A DNA stretch of 64,000 nucleotides from Copromyces sp. CBS 386.78 (GCA_030685235.1 MU839201.1:1-64000), one strand, 5' to 3'. Numbered from the stretch's first letter, positions 13,196-24,638 are shown. Numbers and translations: made by a program. Notes: generated by a model not told the origin, from the letters alone.

Positions 13196-13888
13196 TAGGT
13201 AAGGCGGACCTTATCGATAAATTCGTCGAAAGAGTAATTTTTAGTACTAATAAAGGCGATTAGTAGTTTCTTAACGGTGGGTGATAAGTAAGTTAATAAG
13301 TAGTAGAATTGCGCTTTTGTATTGCCGATGGCGAGGCTATCTATGTGGAGCTTAGCTTGCGCCTTTAAAATTTAGGTTTCGAAATTTGTTTTTTCCCTAG
13401 AAAACTTTTCTAGATGTGGGAGTACCGGCTTGGGAGGGGCTGGGGTAGGCGAGGCTTTGAGAGTGGCGAGTTCGTTTAGTACGTTTAAAACGTGGTGTTG
13501 AATTGTTCGAGGCGTTCTTGGGGGTTTTGGAATTAGGGAATCGTTGTCGGTGCTATTGTTGAGAGGGACGGAGGTCCTAGTAGCGAGGGATGGGGAACGG
13601 TAGTCGAACGTAGATGAGGGATTTTCGTTATTAGGGACGAAAGTAGCGAAAGGGAGATTCTTTGGGCGTGTAGGCGAAGGTATTGTGTCGTTGAAAAGAG
13701 GGTCAAATATAATGTAACGGGCTTATAAGAGTAAGGTATAGCGAATAATCGTATAAAGTTGAAATACTATATTTAATAAAGAGAGTAAGAGAGAAAATTG
13801 CGCAGAAGGCGTAGTCTAGAAAGGGTTTTATGCACCGTAGCGCTAAGGCCGGGGCATCCGAACTAGAGTTATCGTAGGCGGTCTCCAT
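13195..13888 (-). pseudogene. Gypsy-type gag, N-terminal part, head-to-head with Gypsy-2 integrase
   Basis: On the minus strand an ATG at 13886-13888 opens METAYDNSSSDAPALALR. After a one-frame change the sequence continues with a Pro/Ser/Thr-rich stretch (13420-13660) and a capsid-like core: LPHLEKFSREKTNFETQ, then KLHIDSLAIGNTKAQFYYLL and YSFDEFIDKVRLTY. This pattern (HPEKFTG..., RAKL..D......Q..Y....L.G.A, F..F...L...F) is the retrotransposon Gag capsid of the Ty3/Gypsy group. The region is markedly less AT-rich than its surroundings. It ends at 13195 where Gypsy-2 integrase on the opposite strand ends, so nucleocapsid and pol are missing. First 61 codons are uninterrupted (13703-13888). 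Confidence 0.65.
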
Positions 13889-13945
13889 GACCTGGTATCA
13901 GCCAGGTCTAACCCCTGGGCGGTAGCCCCATGACAGCTACCTTCG
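13889..13945 (-). promoter_or_regulatory. Double hairpin leader upstream of the minus-strand gag
   Basis: Directly before the gag ATG are two inverted repeats: ACCTGG..CCAGGT with a 6-nt loop (13890-13907) and GGTAGC..GCTACC with a 9-nt loop (13921-13941). The loop of the first on the plus strand reads TGGTATCAG, resembling initiator-tRNA primer binding sites of some LTR elements but on the wrong strand for this gag. They could shape the 5' leader of the gag mRNA; role not established. Confidence 0.35.
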
Positions 13946-15560
13946 ACGATAAAATATTGAAGGCAGGTAATTATAATTAGGAAAGCCTAATTAAATTAGT
14001 TTACTTCCGTTGTACTATTAATTGGAAGTTTTACGATAAATCTTTTATAATAGATTTTTTTAACGATTATTATATATACGTTATTTAAATATAATATTAT
14101 ACAGTTAAATACGAACGGACTTTTAAATTTAAAGAGGATTATTATAAATATTTTTATTTGTAGAAAGGGCGCTCCTAGAGTAGCGGTATTTACTTCCCTA
14201 CTTCTAATATTAATATTTAACAAATTAATATTTCCCGCTAATAAACTTAATTTATTTCTTTTTCTACTAACGATCGTCCTTTTAATTGTAATAGTAATAT
14301 TATTATAGCATTTATTCGAATCGGCGAACTTAATAGAGGTCGTAGTAATCGGGGGCGAAACGGTTTAAATTCGACTATTTTTTCTAAATGTATTAAGTAA
14401 GTATTTAATAAACAATATTAAAAGTATAGGGATAATATCGTTTTCGGGTATTTAAAAACGGAAGAATATTAAACGATAGAGTAAAATTAGCTTTAAATTC
14501 GAAAAGATTTATAAAAATATTTTAACGACGGACGTAAAGCGGAGCGAATTTTATTATAGGTATTCCAGTTGGGAAGGTTAAACGAATACTAATTAGTAGT
14601 AGAATTAGAAAGGGAGTAGCGCGAAGAGGTCGCGATATATTTATAGTTATATTACTAAAATATATGAATTTTTATATTTTCGTAATAAAATTGAGAGCGG
14701 ATTATTCGTTGGAGCGGTAAGTATGTACTATAATAATTAGAAATTGGAAGGAGCGGTCGCAATTTAATTGTGACCTTACGTAGCGGGAGTTTTAGTTTAG
14801 CGGCGCTTATCGTCGTAAGGTTTCGCCTACCGAAAACCAGGAGAAGGGCCTCATACTAGATTGGCGCTATATTTATATAAAGCTAAGGAATAAGATTATT
14901 ATTTGTTAACGAAAATATTTATTAAATAAAAAGTAAATTTTCCGTTCCTTCCGCTTCCTATTTTTTTTGTTAATTAATTTAAATATTTTTTACTTCGTTT
15001 TAATACCTCTTCACCTAATCTAATATATATTAGAAGTTTTAATTAATTTATATAACTTTTAAAACGCTATATAAAATATAGCGTCCGCGGCTATATTCCT
15101 CTATAATAGAAGCGTAACTTTCGATGCTAGTACTTTTAACCGCTTTTACTACCGCGTAATAATATTCTTTAGCGCTATATATACTTATTTCGAAAATAAC
15201 GGTATTAATATAATATTCATAATAATATTCCGCTCCTCCGGCAAAATTATTAATAATTATACTTTATTTGATGATTATCTAACCGCTAAAGTTAATAAAG
15301 AAGATAATAATAATAGACCGGAAGTTAATAATAGTAGTCATAAAGTTAGTTCGCTTATTTCCGCTAATTCCCTTATAGAAGGTAATATTATTAATTCCCC
15401 GGCCGCCGTCGGCCTACCTAGCGAATTAGGCTAATTAATTTAATACTATAATATTAATACTTAATCAGAGGCAATTATTAAAAAAAAAAATATTATTTCT
15501 CTTCGTCCGTATTCTTATTAATAAATATTAATTAATAATTAATCGTCTTGGGTATTATTT
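13946..15560. other. AT-rich RIP-degraded DNA, unclassified
   Basis: About 1.6 kb with no clear similarity to the other elements of the window. A plus-strand frame at about 14250-14880 reads Gln/Arg-rich sequence if TAA/TAG are taken as Gln, and 14290-14850 is somewhat GC-richer, so a coding relic is possible, but no family could be named. The LTR expected upstream of the 13195-13888 gag should lie here and was not recognised. Confidence 0.4.
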
Positions 15561-15823
15561 TTATGATCATAATTAACGTTTAATAATCCACTTCTTTTTT
15601 AATACCCGTTCTTAATATTTATATATTCTAATAATATAATTATAAATATATTATAACCTCTTTGTAATATTCCTTTTCTAATTCTACTATTAATCACTAT
15701 TCGTTTAATTTTCTTAATTAAAATATTGATAATAAACTTCGTGCCGTTTTACGTCCGTTATTAAAATATTTTTATAATTCTTTTCGGATTTAAAACAAAT
15801 TTTATTCTATCGTTTAATATTCT
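15560..15823 (-). mobile_element. Diverged LINE relic, 3' part (left of Gypsy-1)
   Basis: The stretch can be aligned loosely with LINE copy 1 around 1430-1760 (shared runs such as ATATAATTATAAATATA and a CCTTTTCTAATTC-like block in the same order). With 22941-23463 it forms the two halves of one older LINE copy split by Gypsy-1. Similarity is weak because both are RIP-mutated. Confidence 0.35.
15819..15823. repeat. Target site duplication ATTCT, Gypsy-1 (left)
   Basis: ATTCT immediately precedes the left LTR and recurs at 22941-22945 immediately after the right LTR. A 5-bp duplication is standard for Ty3/Gypsy integrases. Confidence 0.85.
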
Positions 15824-16061
15824 TATCACGGGTAGAGGGCGAGAGGTTGAGTGTAAATGTAGATATGCGTAATTGCACGAGGAGAGGAAAGGAAGAGAAG
15901 TGTAGAGGTATATTCGGGAGATGGGCTTTTATGGGACTCGAGTTATAAACCCCTAGTACTAGGTCTATGGCGGGAGGCCGCAGCCAATTAACCGAGATGG
16001 TGATAGTAGTCTTAGAGAGCTATTGTTACTAGTATATATAATATAGGCTAACCCTATAATA
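15824..16061 (-). repeat. 3' LTR of Gypsy element 1
   Basis: 238-bp direct repeat of 22706-22940. On the plus strand it begins TATCACGGGT and ends ACCCTATAATA; the right copy ends ACCCTGTGATA, giving a short inverted repeat TATCAC(G/A)GGT at the LTR ends. Differences between the copies are largely C/T and G/A changes of the RIP type. Confidence 0.93.
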
Positions 16062-16099
16062 CTACCCTTATTTAAAAGAAGCTATATAGTTGACTAAAA

Positions 16100-19000
16100 T
16101 TATATGAAATAATAAATAACTTTATTAAACGTTTAGTCTAATTATAAAAATTTTTTATAACTGCTAGTTGTAACGACTTCCTCCTTTTTTTATACTTCGT
16201 TAGCGGAATTTCCGCTTCTATAGCCGGCTCTTCTTTTTTTAGCGTCCTTTTTTGTTTCCGTTCCGCCGCTAGCTAGTCTAAGGGTATTAGAACTTTCGGG
16301 TATACTTCGTAAAATTATTATATTATATTAGGGGATATAGTTATATTAATACGCGGTTATTATAAAGGTTAATAAGGTAATATTTAAACGACGAAATATT
16401 TTTAATAATTGTTAGCCGTTTTGTGGTAGTTATTAATTTTGACGAAATTTTATTTTACCGAATCCTCTTCGTTATTAGTTTTTTTTATATTACGATTTTA
16501 ATTTATACGAATATCCTTTTATATTTTTAATTATCCCGGAATACTTACTTCGGTTTATAGTTTAATTTTGCTAATATAGAAAGTCGGGTTGTACTTTATA
16601 TTAATGGAGAGTTTAAGTATAATTTTATAATTATCCGTTTTAATAATTTCGAATAGGTTTTTATAAAGGGGGGTGAATTTTACGTACGGGTAGCCGGTAT
16701 TAAAGTTTTTTGTATTAAATAGGATTTTATTTTCCGTTTTATATTTTAGGGTATTTATTCGTCGAATATTGGCGTTAGCTTCGTACTATTATTAAATTTA
16801 CTTTATTTAATTTATAATATACTTTAGTATTTTTTTAAAATGGTCGGCTATTTTATTAATTTTGAAATATTCTATTTATTATTAAATTAATAGGTTTAGT
16901 AGATATAATTTCGTTAGTTTAATATTTATTCGAGGGTGGAAATTGTAGTTAGTAAAGAAAGGAAATATTCTTATTATTTTAGAAATTAGGTTGTTATTAA
17001 TAAATTTTGCGATTGGGAATTAATTTATTTAGTCGTCCTACGCTTAATTAATATAGAGAGGAAAATCTTTTTATATTTTTATATTAATATACTCTATTTA
17101 ATTATTAGTAGTTAGGTAGAATATAGAAGAGGGTTTAAAAGTTATTTTTAAGTAGGAGGATAGAGTTTTTTAAAATTATAAAATGAATTGGGAATTGTAA
17201 TTTAATATAATAGAGTCCGGTAAGTTGTAAATATTGTAAATTTTTTCGATAAATTAGTTTATTAATTCTTCGGCTATAAGGCTAATTATAGGAATAAAAT
17301 ATTGTATTTTCGTTAGGCGGTTAATAATAACGGTTATATATTTGAATTCCTATTCCCGACGTACGTAGGGCATTAAAGGGGTAATGTAATTTATAGAAAT
17401 ATTTTTTTATAGGGCGAAGGGTATTGCTAGCGGTTTTAGGAATTTATAAGGGGAGTATTATAACGGTTTAGATTTAGTATATAGTAGGTAGGCTTTATAA
17501 TAGGCTTTAATAATATTAGATATTTTTAGTTAGAAGAAGGATTAAGAGAATAATAAGTAGGTCTTTTTATAACCCGGGTAGTTAGTAAATGGCGAATTGT
17601 ATATACGGTAGAAGAGTTAGAATTAAAGTTTAATATTGTTAGGGTTAATAATAATAGTATTTCGAAAGTATATTCGTTTTTATATTATTTTATATTTAGC
17701 GAAAGATATTTTTTTTAAATAATTCTTTACTTTTTTAAATTACGTATAACGACTGGGGTTTAATAGGTAAGCGAGTAAGTTTTATAAAAATACCGATATT
17801 TCGTAATTATTTATAATTAAATTGTTAGTAGATTTATTATTTATTATTTTTAGATTGTAGATATATTTGGTTTTAATATTAATAATTTTTTTTCCGTTTT
17901 TTAAAACGAAAATTCTATTTATAAAGATATTATAATTAAATAAAACTTTATTTTTAGTTAGTAGCCGTTCGTTAGCTTTATTTTTAGGTAGGTCCTTTAA
18001 TTTCCTATTTAAAGTATTAGGGCGTACTTATAATGAATTTAGTCGGTATTTAATTATAAAGTTAAATTGGGAAAGGAAATAAGATTATTGTATATAGCGG
18101 GGAGTTAGTTATTTATTAGTTGTAAAAGTTTTTAAAGTTTTATAATTTATAAGGATTTTAAATAATTATTGTACCCCTTCGAATTCGGGGCGTTATTTTT
18201 TTTAAAGCTTTAATAATGGTAAATAATTCTTTATTATAAATATTGTAATTATATTCGGCTAAAGAGTATTATTAATTAAAGTAGGCGATAGGGTAAAGGA
18301 TATTATTATTATTATATTATAATAATATATTTCTATATATTTAGTTAGAAGTATTTATTTTTACGATGGTCTATTTTAATTAGTCGTAAATCCGAAGTAC
18401 GGGTCCGTTTGTAAAAGTTTTTTTTAACATTTCGAAGGATCTTTAATATTGTTCTTCCTATTCTTATTCTGCCGTTTTCTTAATTAATTTATATAATAGG
18501 CCGGCGATAATAGAAAAATGCTTAATGAAATAATAGTAGAAATTAGCGAATTTTAAGAAGCGTTAAAGCGATTTCTTAGAGTTTGGAACTTCCTATATTA
18601 TAATTATAAAGATTTTTTCTAGGTCTATTTCGAGACTTCTTAGGGTAATAATAAAATTTAGTTATTTAATTCGCTATATATAGAATTCGTATTTATTAAT
18701 ATCGATTTAGAGCCTTACTTTAATTATCCTTTATAAGATTTCTTTAATATATTTTTTATATTTTTTTTCGTTATTAGAATAAATTAAAATATTGTTGAAA
18801 TAAGTAGTAGTGTAAACGTCGAAAATATTATATAAGACGTTGTTAATATAGTTTTAAAAGGTTTTCGGCGCGCTTTGTAAACTAAAAGGATATATAATAG
18901 ATTTATAGAAGTTAAAGTAGGTAATAAAAGTAGTAAGCTATTTATACCCTTCTTAAATACGGATTTTGTTAAATGTAGTAATAATATTGAATTTTATAAA

Positions 19001-20900
19001 GATTTTTACTTTATAAATTATATTAAGGGTCTTTTTAATTAGTAGTAGCGGGTAATATATTTTTAATATAATATTATTAATATTATAGTAATTTATATAA
19101 ATGCGGATTCTGCCTTTGGGTTTTTTAATTAGTAAGAGGGGGGAAGCGGCCGCAAATTGTGATGGCCGGATAAACTTCTTCTTTAAGTTATTATTAATTT
19201 ACTTTTTAATGACGATTATTTTTATAGGTAATATATATTGAAGTTGTATATTAGGAAGTTATTTTCTTAATTGTAATTCGATTTTGTAATTATATGAACG
19301 ATAGGGAGGGATTTCTTCCGTTAGCGAGGGTAAAAAAGCGGTGATTTCGCTAATATATTTCTATCCTTTAAAACGGTTTAAAATTTCGATAATCTTTTCT
19401 TTAATTTTTAATGGCCGGTCTACTTTATTAAGAAATTTTTTTATATCCTCTTCGTTAATTTTAGTTAAATATATTTATTAAATAATTTCTTTATATATGG
19501 GCGTATTAGTTTTGAGGTTCCTAGTAAGGTCGATTATTTTAGTTAAGATTGTAGCTTCGCGGGTGTTTTTTAAAGTATAGATATTAGTTATTTCGTTAAT
19601 AAAATTATGGAGCGCGGGGGGTAAATTTTCTTTGTATTTCCTTTTATTGCCTTCTATAATATTATTAATAATTTCCTTAGTTAAATTTAAATTTTGAAAA
19701 TCCGTTATAGTTATTAGTTTTTTAATTTCGGCGTAATTTGTAATATACGGTTATAATTATTCCTTTTTATAAATAAAGTTGAATGTAGTTACGTTGAGTA
19801 TTTTAATATTCTTAGAATTAAATTTATAATTAGGTTTATAAAGGCGGCGGTATTGGGGGCGATTTGCGCTAATTGAAATGTAGCGGCTATTTATATATAT
19901 ATAAAGTTTGTAAAGTACGGGGTTCTTAGTTTTAATAAGGAGAACGGTAATACTAATAATAGCGATTTTAAATTTAGCCTTCCGGGCTATTAGCGTTTAA
20001 ATAGGAGTAGGGATTGTATAGTAATTAATTTTAAGATTGATTTTGGGTTTAATAGCGGTAGGAGGGAGTTTAGGAGTAGATAAGGGTTTTAGAGTAGGTT
20101 CCGCCGCAATTTTTTAAATTTTCTCCTTTTTAATAATTGGAGGGCGAGATTCGGTCTCTTCCTTTTTAATAGTTAGAGAGGGAGATTTAGTCTTTCCTTT
20201 TTTAATTGGCGGGATAGGTATTTACCGGACGGAGGTTATTAAAACTTAGTTAATAAAGGTTTTAAGTATTATTATTTAGTATTTAGGGAAATTTATTAAT
20301 AAGTAGCGGCTTCGGTAAGTAGTATAGTTAATGTATATATTATATTATTCGTAGTCGATTTTTAACCGATAATATTATATTTATAAGAAGTTTAAGATAA
20401 TTGGGTATTTTTTAGAAATATTGTAAATTAAGAAGGTAATAGTTTTTTTATAATAGTCGATCTGGAGTTTAGTTGTTATTCTTTTAGAAATAATGCTTTT
20501 AATTATTTTGTTAGTAAGAATGAACTTCTTTGCTTTTAGTAATTAGAAATAGGGAAAATTATTTTTAATAATAAAGGAATAATTAATAAATGCGAAAGTA
20601 GAATAATTATTATTAATAAGGGTAATATAATAGTTTTTGTACGAACGGGTTATAATATAAGAGGATAAGAATATTGAATTTAGGGAAGTAGAATTATTTA
20701 ATAATTGAATTTTAATTTCTTTTAAACCTTTTAATTTTATAGAGTTTAAAATTTATTTTTTAAATATAATTTAGCTAAACTTCTATACGTAATTATATAT
20801 AGAAGTTAAGCGTTTTTTTAGTCGTTATAATATTTTTTATTAGCGGCGGGCTTGGCGGGGGCGGTTAGAGTAGCTGGGGTAGTTAGAGCGGTATTGGTAA
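16100..20900 (-). pseudogene. Gypsy-1 pol relic: RT, RNase H, integrase
   Basis: On the minus strand the RT core reads YFNN then ILIYSNNEKKYKKYIKEIL (YFNN at 18791-18802, expected YLDD), followed by IDINKYEFYI, the typical 'D-K-C-E-F' block of Ty3/Gypsy RT with Cys changed. Integrase lies lower, at about 17150-17450, with ALQKNISIDYI-like and IAEELIN..IYNLPDSIILNYNSQFISQF-like segments that match the Gypsy integrase core. Stops are TAA/TAG at former Gln positions. Protease is expected around 20000-20900 but was not identified. Upstream it joins gag; downstream it reaches the 3' LTR. Both catalytic Asp of RT are Asn, so the enzyme is dead. Confidence 0.85.
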
Positions 20901-20949
20901 TGCGGATTTATTTTTGGTTATAACCTTTATTATAATTTTTATTTTTTGA

Positions 20950-22600
20950 CTTTTTATTAGCGGAGTACTAGGGGCCTTAGGAATTGTAATTGATTAAAGC
21001 GGTATAGTTGTGGGTAATATAGTTGGGTTTGTTATAACGACGGTAGAGGCTATTGCGGGAACGTTGGTCGAGAATATTTTTATAGATAAATATTGCGAAA
21101 TTAACGGCGTTTAAATTTATTTTATTACCGCCTTAGTTAATAAGGATATTATTGGTAGAAGGTTTAATATTAGAGCGACCTCTGTTATTATTATTATTGC
21201 CGGTATTGTTATTAGGATTAAGGAAATAATTTGTTATTTTTAACGATAATTTGCGTTTTTAAAATTGCTGGCGATATTATAATAATTTTGAATTAATATT
21301 TAAAATTATTATCGGGGGGAAGGTTGTGGTAAATGAAAGCGTTACGGAAATATTTATTGATTTTATTCCGGAGATAATAGATTTTTATTGAGTTATCGAA
21401 ATTACAGAAATTTATTAAATTAGTTAGTTTAAATTTGAAATTTGCGAAAGATATATTTTTTATATATAGTTTTTATAAACGGCGGCCGGTATTTATTTTG
21501 AGATTTACGTTTTGGAAATGAGAGATTAGATATTTTATAAATTTAATATTTATTTTCTAGCGTTAGTTCGCTTTATTGGTGTCCGATTGGATTATATTTA
21601 AATTATTCTAAATATTAGATAAGATTTTAAGTTTTAAAAGTATAGCGGTACGAATAATTTTAATATTTTTAGAGGAGTAAAGAATGGCGTTATATTTTTA
21701 TTAAAATTAGATATAAAAACGTTAGGCTTTAAAGATTTTATATTTACGAGCGGGATTACCAATTTTTTTATTTGTAAAGATAAGTGGGTTTTCTATTATT
21801 TAGCGAAGAGAGGAGGATATAATTATTTTTATAATTGTATTATTAATAGGGGAAAAAGAGGAAGCCTATATTTTAACAGTATTATATTTTGCGAATAAAA
21901 TGTTGTAAATAGATTTAAAGTTGACGTAGTTGAGGTTTTTTTAATTGAAATTAGATTAAGCGTCGTCGGTTATTTAGCGGGCAATTTTAAACTCTTCTTT
22001 AGAACGTTAGAAATTGCTTTCGAAATTATTGTAGTATTCGAAATTAGTACGATAAAGGTAATTAAGAAGTATAATAATAAATTGGAAAGCGGGGGCTTTA
22101 GAGAAAAGAGAGGTTATTTCGAAGTGGTTGCGCGGGATAGGGAATCCTTTTTACTAGTTAAATCTTTTAAAAAGATTAACGAGAATTATAATAGTAGGTT
22201 AAGGAAGTTCGAAAAGTATAGTACGATAGATTATAGTATTGAATTCGCTATTAAAGGTATTAATAATAGAATGTAATAATTATAGGTTAAATAGTTTATT
22301 ATTATTAATAATAGGAATAGAAAGGTTAGGAAGATTATTGTTACCGGTATTACCGTTAGGGGAGAAAAGGGCGGGATTATTATTGTCGTAAGATATAAGA
22401 TAAAAGAGAGGTGACCGTTCGAGATAAAAGAGAGGTGAAAGTCTGCGATTGGGACTATTTATAGTAGTTAAAGATAGGCGATTTCTTATCTATTAGATAA
22501 AGAGTACTTTCCTTTACGTATTAGTGAAGGGATGTTGGAGTTTTAATTGGGCGATTGTTATAATTACGATTATCGAAGTTTGGGGGGGGGGGGGGTATTA
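20950..22600 (-). pseudogene. Gypsy-1 gag relic
   Basis: Degenerate minus-strand frame beside the 5' LTR. It reads Asn/Pro/Leu-rich sequence near 22300-22400 and KRFN, RNHFEITSLFSKAPAF around 22100-22200, interrupted by TAA/TAG. An inferred Ala/Pro-rich linker (20830-20900) separates it from pol. No zinc knuckle could be placed with confidence. Assignment rests mainly on position between the 5' LTR and pol. Confidence 0.5.
22582..22595. repeat. Poly-G run (14 G; poly-C on coding strand)
   Basis: A 14-nt homopolymer in the 5' leader of Gypsy-1, about 110 bp inside the 5' LTR. It has no CpA to lose and so survives RIP. On the coding strand it is a C-tract in the untranslated leader. Confidence 0.9.
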
Positions 22601-22705
22601 GGTTTAGCGATTTATAACGAGGCGATCCCTATACGCGCGCGATTGAAAATAATTGTGATGAATGGGTTTGCGCTGTGAACGTAATAGTTAAAAGGTGTAA
22701 TTAAT

Positions 22706-22940
22706 TATTACGGGTAGAGGGCGAGAGGTTGAGTGTAAATGTAGATATGCGTAATTGTACGAGGAGAGGAAAGGAAGAGAAGTGTAGAGGTATATTCGGG
22801 AGATGGGCTTTTATGGGATTCGAGCTATGAACCCTTAGTAGGTCTATAGCGGGAGGCCGTAGCCAATTAACCGAAATGGTGATAGTAGTTTTAGAGAGCT
22901 ACTATTACTAGTATATATAATATAGGCTAACCCTGTGATA
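22706..22940 (-). repeat. 5' LTR of Gypsy element 1
   Basis: 235-bp direct repeat of 15824-16061. As the coding strand is minus, this is the promoter-bearing LTR. The minus-strand sequence just inside it reads ATTAATTACACC; no clear match to a known tRNA primer binding site. Confidence 0.93.
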
Positions 22941-23463
22941 ATTCTTCCGTTTTTAAGTACCCGACAACAATATATATAAATATTTCTTTCCCGGTATTAT
23001 ATATATAATATAGTATTTTAACGTTTAGGATATTCTTCTAAAAGAGAAATACTTATAAACTAATAACCTTTATTTTTACTTATATAAAGAAAAGGTTTTT
23101 CGTTTTTATTAACGAATAAAGTTCGGTTTCTTTTTCTTTTAATTCTTTAATTTAAATAGTATATTTCTAAAAGGTTAATTTATAGAATTTCCCGTTAAAA
23201 TTTATAATAATAAATTAGTACCGCTAGCCCGACTTTATTACTACTATTATTAATTAGAGGTTAAAGTACGATATTCATTCGCTTATTATAATTTAGTTTA
23301 ATTATTTCTCCCTATCGGCAACCGTTAATTCTATTTCTTATAATTATAATTACTACCTTAAAGTAGCCTCCGGGAAGAATTCTTCCGTTAATACTTATAT
23401 TTTAACTTATTTAATTTTAATTATATTACTTTCTAATTAGTTTATAGGTAATTAGCTTTTAAT
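22941..23463 (-). mobile_element. Diverged LINE relic, upstream part (right of Gypsy-1)
   Basis: The sequence follows LINE copy 1 from about 2100 to 2440 in order: a TAAATT..ACTATTATTAATTA..AGTACGATATTCATTC..CTTATTA block matches 2170-2250, and the final 100 bases match 2345-2445. On the minus strand both read (V/M)NIVL at equivalent places. It is a more diverged family member than copies 1 and 2, split from 15560-15823 by Gypsy-1 and cut at 23463 by a MULE-like element. Confidence 0.5.
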
Positions 23464-23471
23464 TTTTAATT
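23464..23471. repeat. Target site duplication TTTTAATT (left)
   Basis: Matches 24140-24147 on the other side of the 668-bp element. Confidence 0.75.
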
Positions 23472-24139
23472 GAGAATCCCTCGGCGGGCAGTGCCACTTT
23501 CCTATACGGGCAGTGCCTAACAGCCCGTATAGGGAACCTTATATAAGGATCCCTACACGGGCAGTGCCATACTAATCCCTAACCTTATAAAATAATAGTT
23601 CCTTAGCGGTTATAACGTTGAACTTAACGATTTGCAACTATCATATAATTAGTAATTTGCAGCCATCGTGAGATTGCGCGATTTCTTTGCAGCAACCGTT
23701 AATTACTAAATACAATAAAACCTCACAACTCTAACAAAACGCATTATATTAATACGATTTCAACGTTATCCGGTTAATACTATTAGCGCGGGGGGGGTCC
23801 TAACTAGGGGATAGGAAATCTAGGTACGCCGTAAAACGTACTATCTTTCGGTCGCTATTAACGGATACTTTACTACTACGGCTAGGTATCTATAAAGCGA
23901 TTCGACTAAAGTACGCAAAATAAGCCGTATTAAATTCCTTTTTTTAGTATTTTATTTATTAAGGTAAAAAGTAATAGCGATAGCGACGTTATTTTAATAC
24001 TACGGTAAATAACTATTACTTTATAGGGTTAAGGATTAATATGGCACAGCCCGTATAGGGATCCCTATATAAGGTTCCCTATACGGGCTGTTAGGCACTG
24101 CCCGCATAGGAAAGTGGCACTGCCCGCCGAGGAAGTCTC
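23472..24139. mobile_element. Non-autonomous Mutator-like (MULE) element with 128-bp TIRs
   Basis: A 668-bp element with near-perfect terminal inverted repeats (23472-23600 and 24012-24139), starting GAGA.T.CCTCGGCGGGCAGTG. It is flanked by TTTTAATT (23464-23471 and 24140-24147; 9 bp TTTTAATTG if the first base is counted with the target). Long TIRs plus an 8-9-bp duplication point to the Mutator superfamily; hAT (8 bp) is the alternative but has short TIRs. There is no coding capacity. Inside each TIR, GGGCAGTGCC occurs three times and CCCGTATAGGGA..TCCCTACACGGG forms a further palindrome. The core (23765-23960) is shared with the large MULE at 26096-26290. GC-rich relative to flanks, so less affected by RIP. 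Confidence 0.8.
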
Positions 24140-24147
24140 TTTTAATT
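24140..24147. repeat. Target site duplication TTTTAATT (right)
   Basis: Matches 23464-23471. The following G also matches, so a 9-bp reading is possible. Confidence 0.75.
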
Positions 24148-24380
24148 GAAGCGCAGCTGTTATGGTCAGAGGATGAAGTGTGTTGACACGAAGTAAGCGA
24201 GCATAGCGGAGCTTCTCTATAATGGGGGCAATACCTCTGCGGATCCCTGTAAGTTCTTCGTGCTGTGATTGGTCTATCCGATTTAGATTCCTCAATTTGG
24301 ATTGGTCAGAATTTTTCGCAGCCCGTGCACGCAATCCGTTCCTATCATTGGTCAGAATTTTCGCGCCTGCAACAGTGGAC

Positions 24381-24411
24381 GCACGGGGGTCCCCGGGGGT
24401 GTCCCCCGAGT
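24381..24411. repeat. GC palindrome, copy 1
   Basis: GCACGGGGGTCCCC then GGGGGTGTCCCCCG: two interlocked inverted repeats (GGGGTCCCC and CGGGGGTGTCCCCCG) that can fold as a cruciform. Repeated at 24431-24461. Confidence 0.85.
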
Positions 24412-24430
24412 TTGTACGTAATAGTAAGAT

Positions 24431-24461
24431 GCACGGGGGTCCCCGGGGGTGTCCCCCGGGA
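24431..24461. repeat. GC palindrome, copy 2
   Basis: Same 27-bp core as 24381-24411, 50 bp downstream and in the same orientation, ending CCCCCGGG. Confidence 0.85.
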
Positions 24462-24638
24462 GTAAATTACTATAAAATGACCAAGTTTTTTACTTTACTA
24501 ATAACCCTAACCCCAAAAATAAAAACGGTACCAAAATGACCGCCCTTTCTTTCTGGTTAATTTGCACCCGGCTAGCGGTCCGTGCGCCCTCTATTTAACG
24601 AGAAATCTTAGTTTAAAAATCTTTTACCGAATGGGTCT

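Larger units (their letters stand above)
15824..22940 (-). mobile_element. Ty3/Gypsy element 1, complete, minus strand, RIP-inactivated
   Basis: A 7.1-kb LTR retrotransposon delimited by two LTRs (15824-16061 and 22706-22940) and a 5-bp duplication ATTCT. The coding strand is minus: gag lies next to the right LTR and pol runs leftwards to the left LTR. RT and integrase signatures are visible (see the pol relic). It is inserted into an older LINE relic, whose halves lie on either side. Integrase sequence resembles Gypsy-2 (both read ALQKNISI then a Tyr-Ile), so the two belong to one lineage. Confidence 0.92.

Noticed and set aside
13996..14223. 75-codon minus-strand open frame
   Set aside because: Low complexity and AT-driven; no homologous copy or motif in the window.
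22082..22276. 64-codon plus-strand open frame
   Set aside because: Antisense to the gag relic of Gypsy-1.
24222..24539. Overlapping open frames in the GC-rich island (24065-24539)
   Set aside because: Three frames on two strands overlap and run through the GC palindromes and a TIR; openness is due to high GC.
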